A DNA stretch of 64,000 bases from Eupeodes corollae (lineage: Eukaryota > Arthropoda > Insecta > Diptera > Syrphidae): NCBI RefSeq assembly GCF_945859685.1, contig NC_079148.1:1612001-1676000 (forward strand), given 5' to 3'. Position 1 is the first letter of the stretch, and every line of letters begins with the position of its first letter. Below the pieces are notes generated by a model. That model searched no databases. It was not told where the DNA came from and saw only the letters and a list, made by a program, of their open reading frames with translations. Shown here piece after piece: positions 22,010 to 34,510 of the stretch. Both the position numbers and the translations under genes were made by a program.

Positions 22010-24964
22010 AGAATGCCAAAAAAACACGGGTACTCTTGCCAGTTAGCCACGTTATGCTCGAAATTACTACATTGGAATCATTACGTTTTAGACGGTTTCA
22101 ATAATTTTTAACACGTTTTTGAATTGCTAAACGATCCAATATCGTAATTTACAAAAATCAACTTATATTGTGACACTTCAAATGTTAGCTGAGTTTGACA
22201 GGTGTCAAATAACAGCCCTACTATCTTGAATCTAAAAAATGAATGACGGTATATGAAATAAACTTATCTACATACAGCTCAATAAATTAATCTGATTCAA
22301 ATGTCCTCCCTACAGAAATCCTCTAAAGTAAATATTCCCTAAACCCTAAATTGACAACCATCAGGAAGTGCACTTATTTTCGAATCGTACATATTTATGA
22401 GATTCAAATAAATGTATTAATGGTTCCGCCAAAAACATTTAAGGGTACACTGTTGTTCCTTGTCTTTCACTTTATCCTTGAACTTTTCTTGCTTTTCTGA
22501 CAAAATTTAGTGCATGCAACAAAAAGAAGCCATGTTTTCCAAATAAATTAAACAAAACATTAAAACCAACTCAACAACAACAACAACAAAAACAACAACA
22601 AGAACATCAACACAACGACGGAAGAAGCTTTCTCTGATTGAAGGAAACATTTTCGAATTACCCAGTAGACTTAAGTGAACTTTAAGATAATCGATTTTGG
22701 GATTAAAACGTTGTTTCTACAAATGTTTCATTTTCCTAATTCAATGGAAATAATTTGAAAAAGAAAAATAATATTATAAGAGGGTGCCTCTCGATCCTCT
22801 TTCCTTATGCCTCGATGTAGCCTGTCTTCTTTGTCGTTGTCGTCCTCGTCCTCGTCGTCGAAATGTCGACTTTGTTTCCTGTTTTCTCCTTTAAATTCGA
22901 AATTGTGTTCTTAGTTCCCCGGGACAAATTGAGTTTCCTGAATAAGAAGACGAATAAAATATAAGCATAAAAGGGGAGTAGGTTAGGTTTGGATATGGAT
23001 GGAATATGATGGTGGTAATGTGGCCTTGCCAGGGCCAAAACCAGAGCGTTTGTCGAAGGAAGAAGAGAGAAGACCAAAAAGGATATAGGCGCTGGGTGAT
23101 GATGATGATGGTATAGTGGATAAATTTGCCTTCTAAATGTTGTTTAAATTCAGTTTAAATTTGCTAAAACAAATTCCATTCTAGGATAAGGGATGGGGGT
23201 TGTACCATAAATGGGGTTGGGTTTATTTTTTTGCCATTTACTCTAAATTCAATCGGTTATTATGGGAATTACAAGAATATATGGACCCAACTTTGGCCTG
23301 GTATTCGTTTTATTTTTATTTTTATTTTTAATTTGCTTTCCAAAAGTACATGCCAGAGAATTAAGTCAGAAATGCTGCTGATGATGGTAAATTCAAATTA
23401 TTATTTCGTTCGTTCGGTTATTGTACATATACTCAACGTGTACTTGTAAGAAAAGTAAAATGTACGAGAGAAGTTTTTAATTGGAAATTTTTGTGTTGTT
23501 TTTTTCTTATATTTTTTTATTTTTGTGTCACGAAAAATGTTTTTGAAATTAAGCACGACTGAGTTTAAATGTAATGAATGACCCTGAACAAAAGAACAAA
23601 GTCGTTTTGTAAATATAGAGAAAGAAAGGGGGGGCTTAAAGTACATTATATAAATATATTTGAACTTTGATCTTAATTATGAATAATTAAACCCTTGAGA
23701 TTAAAATGCAGGATATTGATTATTATTTTTGAAATGCTGCAGGCGTACATTGAAGGGAACTTTTAGTTCTTGAACGTGTATTTAATAGGACTTGGTAATA
23801 AGCCATCCATATCTAACTAAACTATACTAAGGGCAAAAAAAGTTTGATTAGGTTGATTAAAGTAACGTTAATTTGGGTATTATTGCATGCAAATCATTGA
23901 CAACGACAAATATACTAAAAGCTGGTACGAGTACATCTTGAAAGGTCAACAGAACCTTCAACTCTCTATAAAACTATTTTTTTATACTCCTTAGAATGAA
24001 AGCATAAGAGACTGCCTATAAGATAACTACAAACATCATGAAAGCTTTGTAAATCTTTATGAAATCAATGTAAAGGTTGCATTAATTAAATTGATTGAGA
24101 TATTGAGACTTCAAATTGTGAAATCACCAATCCTTTGACCGTGAAAAGATTGCAATCATTTTTTTTTAATCATTTGACTGCAATCAATTGATTGCAATTC
24201 ATCATTCATTCTTTTAAATTCTTTTTAAGTATTTTCCATTTTTAACAACCTTAAGTTAAAATTCATTACACATTTTTGAAATTTTGATTATAATTGCTTC
24301 GTGTTTGATACGACTTTCGATATCGATATCGGATTGGTGAGCGAAGTGAATGGACCACTCAATTTTTTGATAGAACCATTCGCTATGTAAAAACTGAATT
24401 TTGTTAGAAAATCATTAGGTGTTTATGTCTTTAAATGATTATTAAATTGAAAAAATATATGAATAATTAATTAGCAAGATGTCAGAAATAAAATAAAGTA
24501 ATAAAATGAAAGTGCAAATATTTCGAAAGAATACAAAGACTTCAAGTGAATGCAAAAACGTCAAATGAATCCAATCTTGAGACGCATTTAATGAATACAA
24601 TCTCTATATGGAAGTCATAAAAGATTGCATTCTTTTAAAATCCTGGCTGTTATTGCTGCCTTTATGAACCGCAGATATCGGTGCACATTTATCTTAAAGT
24701 TTAAAAATTATAAAAAGAGGGACAAAAGAGCTAGATCAAACATTAATTTCATAATGCGTGGCTGTGGCTGAATAAGAATCTCTGTGCTTAGCAGTATTTC
24801 AGAAACTGAGCTCAAGAGTAAACAGATGGACATTCCTAGATGGGCGTAACTCGAGGACTGCAACTTGCTTTTTCCATGAAACAATGATATCGCCTATCAT
24901 TTTCAAAACTTTTGTTTGAAACCTGTCCAAAAGAATTCTAAAATTTGTGAATTATTCTTAATGT
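22010..24964. other. Non-coding stretch with microsatellites
   Basis: Holds (CAA)n at about 22,575-22,605, GTC/CTC-rich sequence at 22,830-22,860, GATGATGATGATGG near 23,098, a TTTTTA run near 23,305, and a perfect palindrome GCAATCAATTGATTGC near 24,181. A piece at 24,775-24,850 (AATCTCTGT, CAGTAT, AGAGTAAAC, ATTCCTAGA) loosely matches 41,635-41,700. No gene recognised. Confidence 0.5.
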
Positions 24965-25419
24965 TTGAACACCAGTCCCCCAACAAGTGCAGAAATAAGT
25001 AATGCGATACATCTTCTGAAGAAAAACAAAGCAGCTGGACTTGATGGTATTTCTGCAGGATTCTTAAAAGAAGACCCTGAGTCAGCTTCCCGTATTTCGC
25101 TTAAACTCGTGAAGGCTTTTTGGGAGAGTGAAACTTACACAAGGCAAGGGACTGAAAGGACGCAGTTATTGTAAAGTTACTAAAGAAAGGAAACCGCAAA
25201 AACTGTAATACCTTGTGCGGTATCACAGTTTTTTCCGTTTTTCCGAAGTTAATGGCAACTATTATTCTCGAGAGGATTAAGTCCAGGATCGAGGCTACCC
25301 TCAATAGGCACCAATGGGGTTTCGCAGGTATTCAATCGTGGCCACAGCTGAAGTCATTTGCGGTGAATCGGGATAGGTGGAAGGATCTTGTTGCTGCCCT
25401 ATGCTTCAGGAGGAGTTAA
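24965..25419 (+). pseudogene. LINE ORF2 with RT start joined to C-terminus
   Basis: The first frame (24,965-25,174) gives PPTSAEISNAIHLLKKNKAA then GLDGISAGFLK, the entry to the RT domain. A frameshift leads to the frame 25,213-25,419 with LCGITVFSVFPKLMATIILE and RIKSRIEATLNRHQWGF, the 'RGITLLS..KVLAKIILERI..RQAGF' block of RTE/CR1-like RTs. Directly after the Gly-Phe the sequence jumps to QLKSFAVNRDRWKDLVAALC and a stop, which has the form of the extreme C-terminus of such ORF2s ('DRxRWRxLVxALC'). So the rest of the RT, including YxDD, and the C-terminal domain are missing. An AT dinucleotide run at about 25,450-25,465 follows closely, perhaps the original 3' tail. Confidence 0.75.
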
Positions 25420-25839
25420 AGTGCTGCTATACTTTCACCTGGACAACAAATATATATATATATATTGGACGAATGAAGGTGCCTGCATTGTGCACGAAAA
25501 AAATACTTAGTAGCATTTTTGACCAGGTTTAACATGAAAGCACTCTAAAAGAGGAGATCTGTGCGTAACATACTGAATATTGAAATGTAATTAGTTTAAA
25601 TTTGGGTTGGGTTAAACTTAAAGAATCGATTTGATAGCATTGAGTTTTAGAAGCATTTACTTCAACACATTTAATATTTCACTTTGGTCAATTCGGTCGA
25701 TTTCTCAACTAAATTTTATAAGCTTATCATACACTACCGTTTAAGTTCTACATCCGAAGCGGAGAAGTTTGAATCTAGAAACGAAAGTAAAAATTGCGGG
25801 TACTGCCACCAGTAAATCAGTTGAATGGATAAGAAACTG

Positions 25840-25915
25840 CTAGCAAGAGATCGTTTATGAGAATTAAAAAGAGATTCGGAGACAAAACGGACACCTGAGG
25901 AACATCAACGTTTTT
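25840..25915 (-). pseudogene. LINE reverse transcriptase remnant (VPQVSVLSP)
   Basis: The minus strand reads DVPQVSVLSPNLFLILINDL, a decayed form of GVPQGSVLSPxLFLLYINDL. After it, SYPFN and TGG stand where 'hsFADD' is expected, so the catalytic YADD/FADD is lost. It is close to the plus-strand LINE remnant but in opposite orientation, hence a separate insertion. Confidence 0.7.
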
Positions 25916-25925
25916 TTGTGGATTT

Positions 25926-28511
25926 CAAGTTTAAACCCAATGGATGTTTCTAACTTAATAAAGAAGCGAAATGGTCAACACTGAAAGGACCAATTCTCTC
26001 AAAAGTTTTCAAAATATCAGGTGTAATGCGCAGTAATCATATTTGAGATGTTAAAATTTGTTTCCATGTTTGGTTAGATGAATTATAAATTACACTGGAC
26101 TTATTTCCTAACAAAGCCACTAACTACAGGTATTTAAGAAGCTTTCGTTTCTTAAACGAATGATTTATCAGCTACGTAAGTGCAATTGGAAGCTAGTTAG
26201 AGTAACATGCTTTACAAATGCTGTTTTCTTTGTTATAAAGTTTTAGTGGAAGTAATTCGAAAAGGAAAATCTATAACGGCGCTATTACTACTGAGTCTTT
26301 TAAGAGATTGAATCTGTTTCGCAGGTTTCTAATAATGTCCATTGAGTTTTGTTGTTGATATTGTAAGACTTAGTTAAGTTATTCCACTTTCAAATGAATT
26401 TTAAACTGCTGCCTCATCACCTTCTCAATGAGAATTCATTAGAAGTTCTATACTGTTGCATGTTTTAAAGATTCATAAGCTACATCCTTTCATTCGCCTT
26501 CAATTCACACTACCTTACCATTTGTAACACAAATTATCCATCTACCGGCAATATTGAAAATTAATTTTTGAGTTCGTGAAATTAATCCAGATAGAAACAA
26601 AGATTCCAAATCGATGTTGTGTTGTGTTTCAAAAAATAATCTGAAACTCGATACGAAATTACACATGCGATATTTTCGATTTAAAAAAGAAAAGCAGCTA
26701 TTGTCAAGTAATTTGAAGGCTACTTTGGCTGGCTTTTTTGAGAAAACAAAAGCAAAGGCTTAAAATTAGTCTGTCTGAGTACACGCCTTCATCAACCCCG
26801 TCATCGATTTTTGTTTAGGTAGATATACAAAAATTTACATATTTATATTTAATGAGTAACAAAACGATTTGTTTGTGTATAAAGCTTTCATACTGTCTTG
26901 CCGGCAAAGGGCTATATGGCTATGGCTGTTGCTACCGAGGCAGCAACATTAGTATTTTGCTTAAATTACAGTTGTCAATTTTTGTTTATGACTTTACATG
27001 ATAAAATCGAATCGTGTAAATGCAATGCATTATAGGGCCTTTAATTTACAATACTACCCGACTACTATACCGCCCGTACTACACCGCCGAATGTACACAA
27101 AATATTCCTAAATTAAAAAGTGTCGAATTATTTAAATGAAAATTAAATTTGGCTAAGCTTTTGATGTTTTGTTAATGAATAACAAAAATGTACGAACATG
27201 TATGAGAATGCAAATTTAAAAATACAAACCCTGGGCTAAAATAAATAAAAGATTCGTGCACTCACATACAATGGCATCGACATCGACACCATCAAGGGTT
27301 GCCATGTCCCAAACTAGATCAATTCAAAAATATATGTTGCCCAAAATCGCAGCGGAATAAGTAGCCCAATAATAGCTCAATTTCAATAACAAAAGTCTTG
27401 TAGTTCAAATTAGAATGTATTTCTATTTAAGAAAAGAAAAACGGAAAATAAAAGCAAATATCTCCAAAGATTATATTTGAGCTACTTTGGGCTACTGTCA
27501 TTCTCAGCAAATTCGGAAAATTTAAGCCCAATTTTCAATTAAAAAAAAACTAAATTATACGAAAAGTGACATCTAAAAAATTGACCAAGATTATAAGTAA
27601 TTACAGCAAAAGTAAGTCTTGGCTGTCATTCTAAAATTCGTGTCGTGAATTTTGATAAAAAGTAGCCCAATCTGGCAAGCCTGTCAGTATGTTGGGCATT
27701 TATTCAATTACTGACACTACTAGTACATGAAGCCTCTAAATCAATGTGAAACCAGGAAATTGTTTTTGAGTGTTAATTTAAGCTTTTGAATTAGATTAAT
27801 TAATTATTTTGATTTAAAATAAGCGAATTAAATTTCGTACACGCTTCATGGTGTGAATAATTTTTTTTTCGAATCTGAATTATGTGTACGATAATAGAAT
27901 AGAAAATATTTCATTTAAATCTGCAAAATTTACAAAAGGTGAGGCTATAAATATTTGTTTAAGTTATAGCAACTTTTTTTTATATACTCGTTTATAGAAA
28001 CCACCACGATGCGTAAGTAAGGGCATGGATTTAAAATGAAAATCAGCAATAAATAAAATGAATCTCTACCGTCATATTATATGCTTTTTATGTGTCTGTT
28101 GTGCGTTTGGGATTTTTATCACGAAAATTTAAAAATAATAGATAGAATCAATTAATTAGCCAGCATTAAGTCAATAAATGACAAAATTGCTGTTTTGTAC
28201 ACCAATAAGGGCCTAGAGGTGTATACTAGAGCATAAAACGTAATTCTTTAGTTTTGAAGTTTAAAAAAATTGTTATTTCTATAAATTTAAACAAGTCCGA
28301 AATGCTGACATTATTTCCAGCTAATCCTTTAATACTTTTAAAAACTTCTCGAATCGAGTTAAGAAACTTAAAAATAATCTTGGTCTATTTGATAGAGTAT
28401 CTAATTTCAATCGAAGAAATTGGTGGTTCTGTAATGGCCAATTTTTTGTTAACTGATAAAGATATTTAACTAACTTCATTCCTAAACACAGTAAAATGGA
28501 AGAACTACTTT
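25926..28511. other. Non-coding stretch
   Basis: AT-rich. Nothing recognised apart from scattered simple sequence. The frame 28,254-28,469 has no domain that I recognise. Confidence 0.45.
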
Positions 28512-29090
28512 ATGAATCTCGAAAACAGATTTATTTTATTTAAAAAAAAACTCCCTGTATACAAATATGGGACTTATCAACAACACGTTTATTTTCTGAA
28601 TAAATTCACAAATGACAAAGGGGCATTTGAGGCTTCGAGGGCTAAGCGCTTAAAACGAGCAGAAAACTATATTGACTTAATTGCAGGCAAGAACCAATGG
28701 AACTGTATTTTTACTGACTTAAGTAAAGTGTTTGACGAAGAGTTTTGCTTTTTTTAAATCAAGAAAACTGGGTATAAGTAAACGCTCGTCAAACAAATCC
28801 AAAGTTAAGTCTGTGATTCCGCAGGGCAGTCACTTAGACCCTATTCTTTATATTTAATTTACGATTTAATGTATGTGTTAAAACATTCTAAGTGCATCAT
28901 TAATGCGGACTATATTACAATTTTTCAAACAAAGGAAACGTTCGTCAAACAAATCCAAAGTTAAGTCTGGAATTCCGTAAGGCAGTCACTTAGGCCCTTT
29001 TCTTTACATTTAATTTACGATTTAATGTATGTGTTAAAACATTCTAAGTGCATCATTCATGCGGACTATATAACAATTTTCAAAACTATT
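28512..29090 (+). pseudogene. LINE reverse transcriptase remnant with duplicated motif
   Basis: IAGKNQWNCIFTDLSKVFDE (about 28,677-28,740) is the RT palm motif A (DxSKAFD). After a frameshift comes SNKSKVKSVIPQGSHLDPIL (motif B', usually SGVPQGSHLGPILF). That segment is then repeated: the 156-bp stretch at about 28,777-28,932 occurs again at 28,933-29,088 with a few differences, giving a second IP-stop-GSHLGP. The second copy continues into HSKCIIHADYITIFKT, corresponding to 'IYADDIKIF' with D-to-Y at the second catalytic Asp. Multiple stops make it non-functional. Jockey-type by motif. Confidence 0.75.
28777..29088. repeat. 156-bp tandem duplication
   Basis: Two adjacent units with offset 156 bp (AACGCTCGTCAAACAAATCC at 28,781; AACGTTCGTCAAACAAATCC at 28,937). 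They differ at a modest number of sites, so the duplication arose after the LINE fragment inserted but is not brand new. Confidence 0.8.
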
Positions 29091-31243
29091 CAAACTGCTT
29101 TGCCTGCTTCTTAACGTTTAATTATGATCATTAAGATCATATAAATTCAATTCCAAGTAAACAGGAAATAAAAACAACTTTCTGGTCCTTTTTTAAAATG
29201 ATTATAATTGTGTGACCAGTTCATGAATACGCTTGTCAGGTCTGGACACTAAATTATGGCTGTCATTGCAGCTTATATGAAACATACGGAAGTTTGACAA
29301 AGCGCCATCTATTGAATACTTACTCAATCCATCTGTTAGCATCTTTTGGAGCGAACAGATAATTGTCACAGTCAAATAATAGACAAATAATTTGCAATAA
29401 AATAATATTGCGATCATAAATTGAGATGTAAACAATCCTATCTTTGAAGTATAAATTTAATTTAAATGGGTTAAGTAGTTTAGGAGTTCATTGCCGACGA
29501 ACATCGTGACACGTAATTTATATATATTCAAATAAAAATCTATAGAAAGTACAACACAGAATTTATAAACTGATATTCAATTCAAATATCTCGAGAAAAA
29601 ATGAAGGTATTGAATTATATAAACGATTGAGTTCAAACTTTGAAGTCAAGGTTTTGAGTAGATTCGCGTTACGCCTTTTTGTCCATACAAATTTTTCGGT
29701 CAAAAAACGAAAATTCAAATTTCCTCAAAAACGAACCAATATATTTTTTTTAGTCTTCCCTAAAATTTTATTTTTTAACTTGGCTTCATTTAGTAAAAAA
29801 AAAACATATTTTGTATTGCTCTTTAAAGGTACCGCTGATAACCGTTTTTTGTTTTTTAATTTTCTCAGCAACTTGTGAACCGATTTCAATATTATTTTTT
29901 AGAACGAGCTCTTATATTGCCTTAAAAATATTTGATTATCAAAAGTGCAATTTTTTTGTTTGGATTTAAAAAAAATATTGAATTTTTATTCAAAATTCTA
30001 TATCTCAAAAACGGTGCAACATTTTTTTACAGAATTCAAATGTAGAGCGTTTATTTACAATCACTAAAGAACTGCATACCAAAATAATTTTTATAACAAA
30101 ATTGTAAAATTTTATGTATACAAAATTAATTTAAAAAAAAAACGCTCTAACGATTTAAACAAAAAAAAAGACTTTGAAAAATCAAGAGTTTTTTATTTAT
30201 AAAATGGCATTTACATTTTTGAAGGAAAAACTTATTTTTTATGTAAAATGTTAAATTAGCTTTTGTAAATATTATTTTACTTTTATTAAATGTAACCCCC
30301 TCCCATCTCAATGTGGATGAGCCCGAAAGAGTGCATTATATTGACAAAATTTTGATTACATTCCCATCTTTTATCCAAATTAATTTGGTATATATTTATG
30401 TATTTTTATAACTTTAACTTTTGTAAATACCAACGATGGCCGTCCGTGTAGCGCCACTGCATCGGATTAACGAGTATGAAAATTTGAAAGAAAGAAGGAA
30501 TGCAATTGGATTATAGTAAGTACCTTCTACCTACCAATAACATTCATTATCATCATAAACATGTCTTTATCTATCTATCTGCATAAGGCTGAGCATTTCA
30601 ATGAACTATATTTTATACTACGCATCCAATAGGCTATCGCTTTACAATTTAAACATACATGTTCTACCTCTTTCCAATCTTCAGATAACTTATTTCCCCC
30701 CTGCTTCTTCTAATATGAAATTAATATAAAGCTATCCAAAGGAAAAAGCTTTCGACGAACGAATTGAAATTTCATATCCGGGATGAGTTGTGCCTTGGGA
30801 TGAAACTAGCTTACCGACAAAAACTGGTTTGTATTCGATAAGTCCATTCAAATACACAAACCATTTCCCTTAACATAGTATTCCGAGTATTTAATATTTG
30901 TATTATAATAAAAATTTCATTTTTTTCAACAAATTATAAATTAATATTCAATAAATACAATTCGCATAGTCTACGGAAAATTCTCTTTGTTTTGGTACAT
31001 TATTTGTAAAATTAGTTCCGTATGAGAGCCGAAAAAGGGAGACAGCGAACGAAATACGATTTTTAAAGAAAAAAATTGAAAAATGGAGGTTTTTTGACAA
31101 ATAAAATGGCATTTATATCTTTGAAGAAAAACTTATTTTACAGGTAATTTAAATCTTAAATAGGAACTTTTTGAAACATACTCTTTGCAAAAAGGAGCAA
31201 GTTCGTGCGGTACAGTCGTGCACTTTAAGTCAAAAAGAAACTT
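29091..31243. other. Non-coding stretch with an 85-bp direct repeat
   Basis: AT-rich. ATAAAATGGCATTTA plus neighbouring sequence (GAAAAATC...AAAACTTATTTT) occurs at about 30,175-30,258 and again at about 31,077-31,160 in the same orientation, about 900 bp apart. The frame 29,627-29,878 (Lys/Phe-rich) and other frames are chance. Confidence 0.45.
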
Positions 31244-31256
31244 ATTCGAAAACCAT

Positions 31257-31531
31257 GTAGTACCCGTGGCGTGGTGGTCAGTGTGTAGAGCTGCCACGCC
31301 AGAGGCCTTGGGTTTAATCCTTGCCTGCGCCAATAAACTTTTTTCACGGGTACTGCCTCTTGCGAGGAATTGACAATTAATCCAAGAGTAATTCTTGTCA
31401 TGAAAAGTGCTTTCTCAAATTAGCCGTTCGGATTCGGCTTTAAACTGTATAGGTCCCCTACATCGCTGACAACTTTACTCGCACACAGGAATGGTTGTAG
31501 GTCACTAGGCCCTAGTTCCTATTTATTTTTA
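31257..31531 (+). mobile_element. tRNA-derived SINE, copy 2
   Basis: Plus-strand copy: GTAGTACCCGTGGCGTGGTGG (A-box-like), GGGTTTAATCC (weakened B box, C to T), CCTGCGCC, then the shared body and CACTAGGCCCTAGTTCC at the end, followed by TATTTATTTTT. Imperfect 13-bp flanks ATTCGAAAACCAT (31,244-31,256) and ATTCAAAAATCAT (31,532-31,544) look like an aged target duplication. Confidence 0.8.
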
Positions 31532-31544
31532 ATTCAAAAATCAT

Positions 31545-33949
31545 ACAAGCCGCTATAATTCCAACAGAAAATATAAAGCCTTTAAATACCCAATGGCGCT
31601 CGTCGACGCTACAAAAAGGCTTTAAACTCATAGTGGTTAAACTGAACATGACAACATGACGCCTTTAGAGAATATGTTCATAACAAAAATTAAAAGTTCA
31701 AATTGGTTAATTTCTAGCAATGTAAACACCTTACTTTTCATTTCCTTATTCGTACATGTTTATGTGTTTATTTACAACAATGCCACAGGACCTCTTGGGG
31801 CATAATTTCTTTATATCAAAACAGCACAAACTTTTTGAGTGAAGTTTTTAAAAAGTCAGATGCTTTGGAAAACGCTCTATTGCATCTTATACGCTTTTGA
31901 ATATGCAATGCAAATATATTTCCGTGAACAAAAGTTTCAAAATAAACTTTCTCGTTTCTCCTGTGTCACTGAGATGATTTCCGTCCCCTAAGATAAGACC
32001 TTTAAGCTGGTGCTGAAACATGTTCCTAATCAAAATATTGCACACAACCTCTCATTCTTCTCAAAATGTACTGAAATTAAATTGAACTGCCTTAAAAATG
32101 TAAACATTTTGTTAATTAAATAAATTAAACAAAAACTCACCTAGGTTATAAACAATTAGTTAAATGTAAACCCACCTCCTCTGCTTCTGCATGCGTGTGG
32201 TTTAAGCAGAACTAACAAAAACGATTAAACTTTGTAAATTTCGAATTGAATTCCAGCAAAATGATTTATGATACGAAGTGCGAATAATTCCCACGGTCCA
32301 ACGACTTAACAGTGCGAAATTTTGTCTTCCCATAAAGTCTCCCTTTAATGGCAAACGTAAACCTAATACATTTTCCCTTCCTCCCTTATAAAAGTTGTAT
32401 GATGGCATTATAACGTATAACCACAACTGCTTGCAGGTTTACCCCAATGCCGATCCCGATCCTGATGCTGATGCCGAACTCGACCCCGGCCTTAGCTGTT
32501 GTCAGCCTCCCCTCAATTAATGTTCTTAAATCAAGCACCGCATCGAGACTCTTTCAGAAGAGACCACGAAATTCGATTATCATTGTGTGTTGCGCAACGG
32601 TAAGTGGTGGCAGGAGAATATAGACGAGCTTGCAATTTTCATTGAATTGCATTCATTCCTCTGGTCTCTTGTCTCTTGCCTCTCGGTCTTTCAAGTCTTT
32701 CGAGAACCAAAACTAAAACCATCATCAGACCTGGCCGCTTCTGCCCAAGCTAGAGCCCCTACTCATCGATTCCAATTGAGGTAGCAACGATAATAGAAAC
32801 CAACAACCACCAATTCAAGCCATTCATCTCCTTTTGCAAGCTCTCAAGCCCACATATGTATGCAATGCTATGTGCATGTCGATAAAAGTTATAAGACTAT
32901 TATAGACTCCTGGTCCCACTCCCTTCCTTCGAATATCCTTAGAATCCTTAGAAACACAGCAAATCCATTAAATCACTACACACAGTTCATTCATACATAC
33001 ATTACATTGGAGTATATGCAAATTTCTAATTGAATCTGTGCGTGGTCCGTCGTTTACATCTTGTTAGAATCCCCCAATGACAAACATTGGTGGTGGTGAG
33101 GTGGCGTTGGCGGAAAGTCCATTATAAACAGAGAAAACACCCATATGGCCAGGCCTGGCTAGGCCATATGGACTTGAATTTGGGCTGTCTATATAGCTCC
33201 CTCTGGCTCCTGGCTCTTTCCGTGCGTCGTCGTCGTCCTGGTCGTCGTCCTCGTCGTCTGTCAGGTATTGGTGTAGTGATTCATGTGTACCGCATAATGG
33301 CAGCAGGCGAAATGCAGATTTCCCGTATTACATGATGAGTATCCTATGGGACATAATGTGGTTAACTGGGGTTGGAGTTTTGGTTAGATTTTTGGCCAAC
33401 GCTCCAACGAAACCGGATACAAAACTCCGGTGCTTGGCTGGATGGTGTGTGGCCGGAGAGATTGGTCATAATTTCATTTAAGCACACTTCGCGAACAAAA
33501 TTGAAACGTTACGCTGATGATTTCTATACTCGCCTGGCCTGCACAAGGGCACTCGTTCTAGTTTTGGTTCTGATTCTGGTTCTGGATGATGGATAGAAGG
33601 TGATTTGCTTGTTTTGATTTTTTTTTCGTCCTTTGTTCAACTCTGCTCTTTCACTGAATCTCAACGCATGCGAATGTAATGTAAGGGAATTAGGATTTCT
33701 ATTGAACGAAGGTATTGGATGATGTAATGAGGAAAAAATTCTAATTTTCATAACTCTATGCATCAGCTGCAGAAGCCTATTGAAAATACCGTTATATCAT
33801 GGAGAGAACGGAAAACAATTCCATTGGATATTCACCATGTATTACACCTTCAACGAGTAACTGTTTCCCGAAGAATGGTCGCACTGGGAATGCTTAAATA
33901 CATAAAGTTTTTTTTTTTAAGCTGCAAGAGAAGTTTCGTTGACCTATGG
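31545..33949. other. Non-coding, partly GC-richer sequence
   Basis: About 32,430-33,600 is noticeably GC-richer, with CCGATCCCGATCCTGATGCTG near 32,452 and GTCGTCGTC runs near 33,230. Frames on both strands exist (33,087-33,335; 33,372-33,596; 33,524-33,763) but overlap each other and are repeat-driven. I see no gene. Confidence 0.45.
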
Positions 33950-34011
33950 TTTGACAGTTGAAAATGTCAAACTGTTTTGACAGTTGAAAATGTCAAACTG
34001 TTTTGACATTT
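33950..34011. repeat. Short tandem hairpin repeat
   Basis: A 26-bp unit TTTGACAGTTGAAAATGTCA plus AACTGT is repeated twice perfectly (33,950-33,975, 33,976-34,001), followed by a third start. Each unit contains TTTGACA...TGTCAAA and so can fold on itself. A perfect 8-bp inverted pair TGACAATT/AATTGTCA follows at about 34,026-34,048. Confidence 0.8.
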
Positions 34012-34173
34012 CTTTCCTATAAGGTTTGACAATTTATCATGAATTGTCACGTCAGAACAACGTTACCAAATTGTACAAATCTACTTTTTAAGAAAATGAA
34101 TCTGTTCTTGAAATTCATAGAACACTTCAGCAGAATAAATGTGTTTAGGAATCAAACTTATTTCTGGTCAAAT

Positions 34174-34454
34174 AAATAAATACAGACCGTAGAGAACCAG
34201 TGACTTACAACTCTTAACCATTCCTGTGTGCGAGTAATTGCAGGGATGGAAGGGACCTACAGTTTATGTGCCGAATCCGAACGGCTAATTTGGGAAAGCA
34301 CTTTTTCATGACAAGAATTACTCTTGGAGAATTTGTCAATTCCTCGCAAGAGGCAGTACACGTGCATAAAACTTTAGGTGGCATAGGCAGGGATCGAACC
34401 CAACACCTCTCGCATGACAGTCCAACGCACCAACCATCATGCCACGGTTACTAC
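34174..34454 (-). mobile_element. tRNA-derived SINE, copy 3
   Basis: Minus-strand copy with the same body. Its head (complement near 34,375-34,450) reads GTGGCATGATGGTTGGTGCG with B box GGGTTCGATCC. Target duplications TTCTGGTCAAAT at 34,162-34,173 and 34,455-34,466 are perfect. The tail is followed by AATAAATAAATACA on the plus strand, consistent with an A/T-rich 3' tail. Confidence 0.85.
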
Positions 34455-34510
34455 TTCTGGTCAAATGGCTGTATTTATAAGGAAGCGAAGGCAATCATCA
34501 ACTCATAACG

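Noticed and set aside
32430..33800. GC-rich patch as a coding exon
   Set aside because: Frames on both strands overlap and depend on GTC/CGT repeats; no conserved protein motif or convincing splice-bounded frame.
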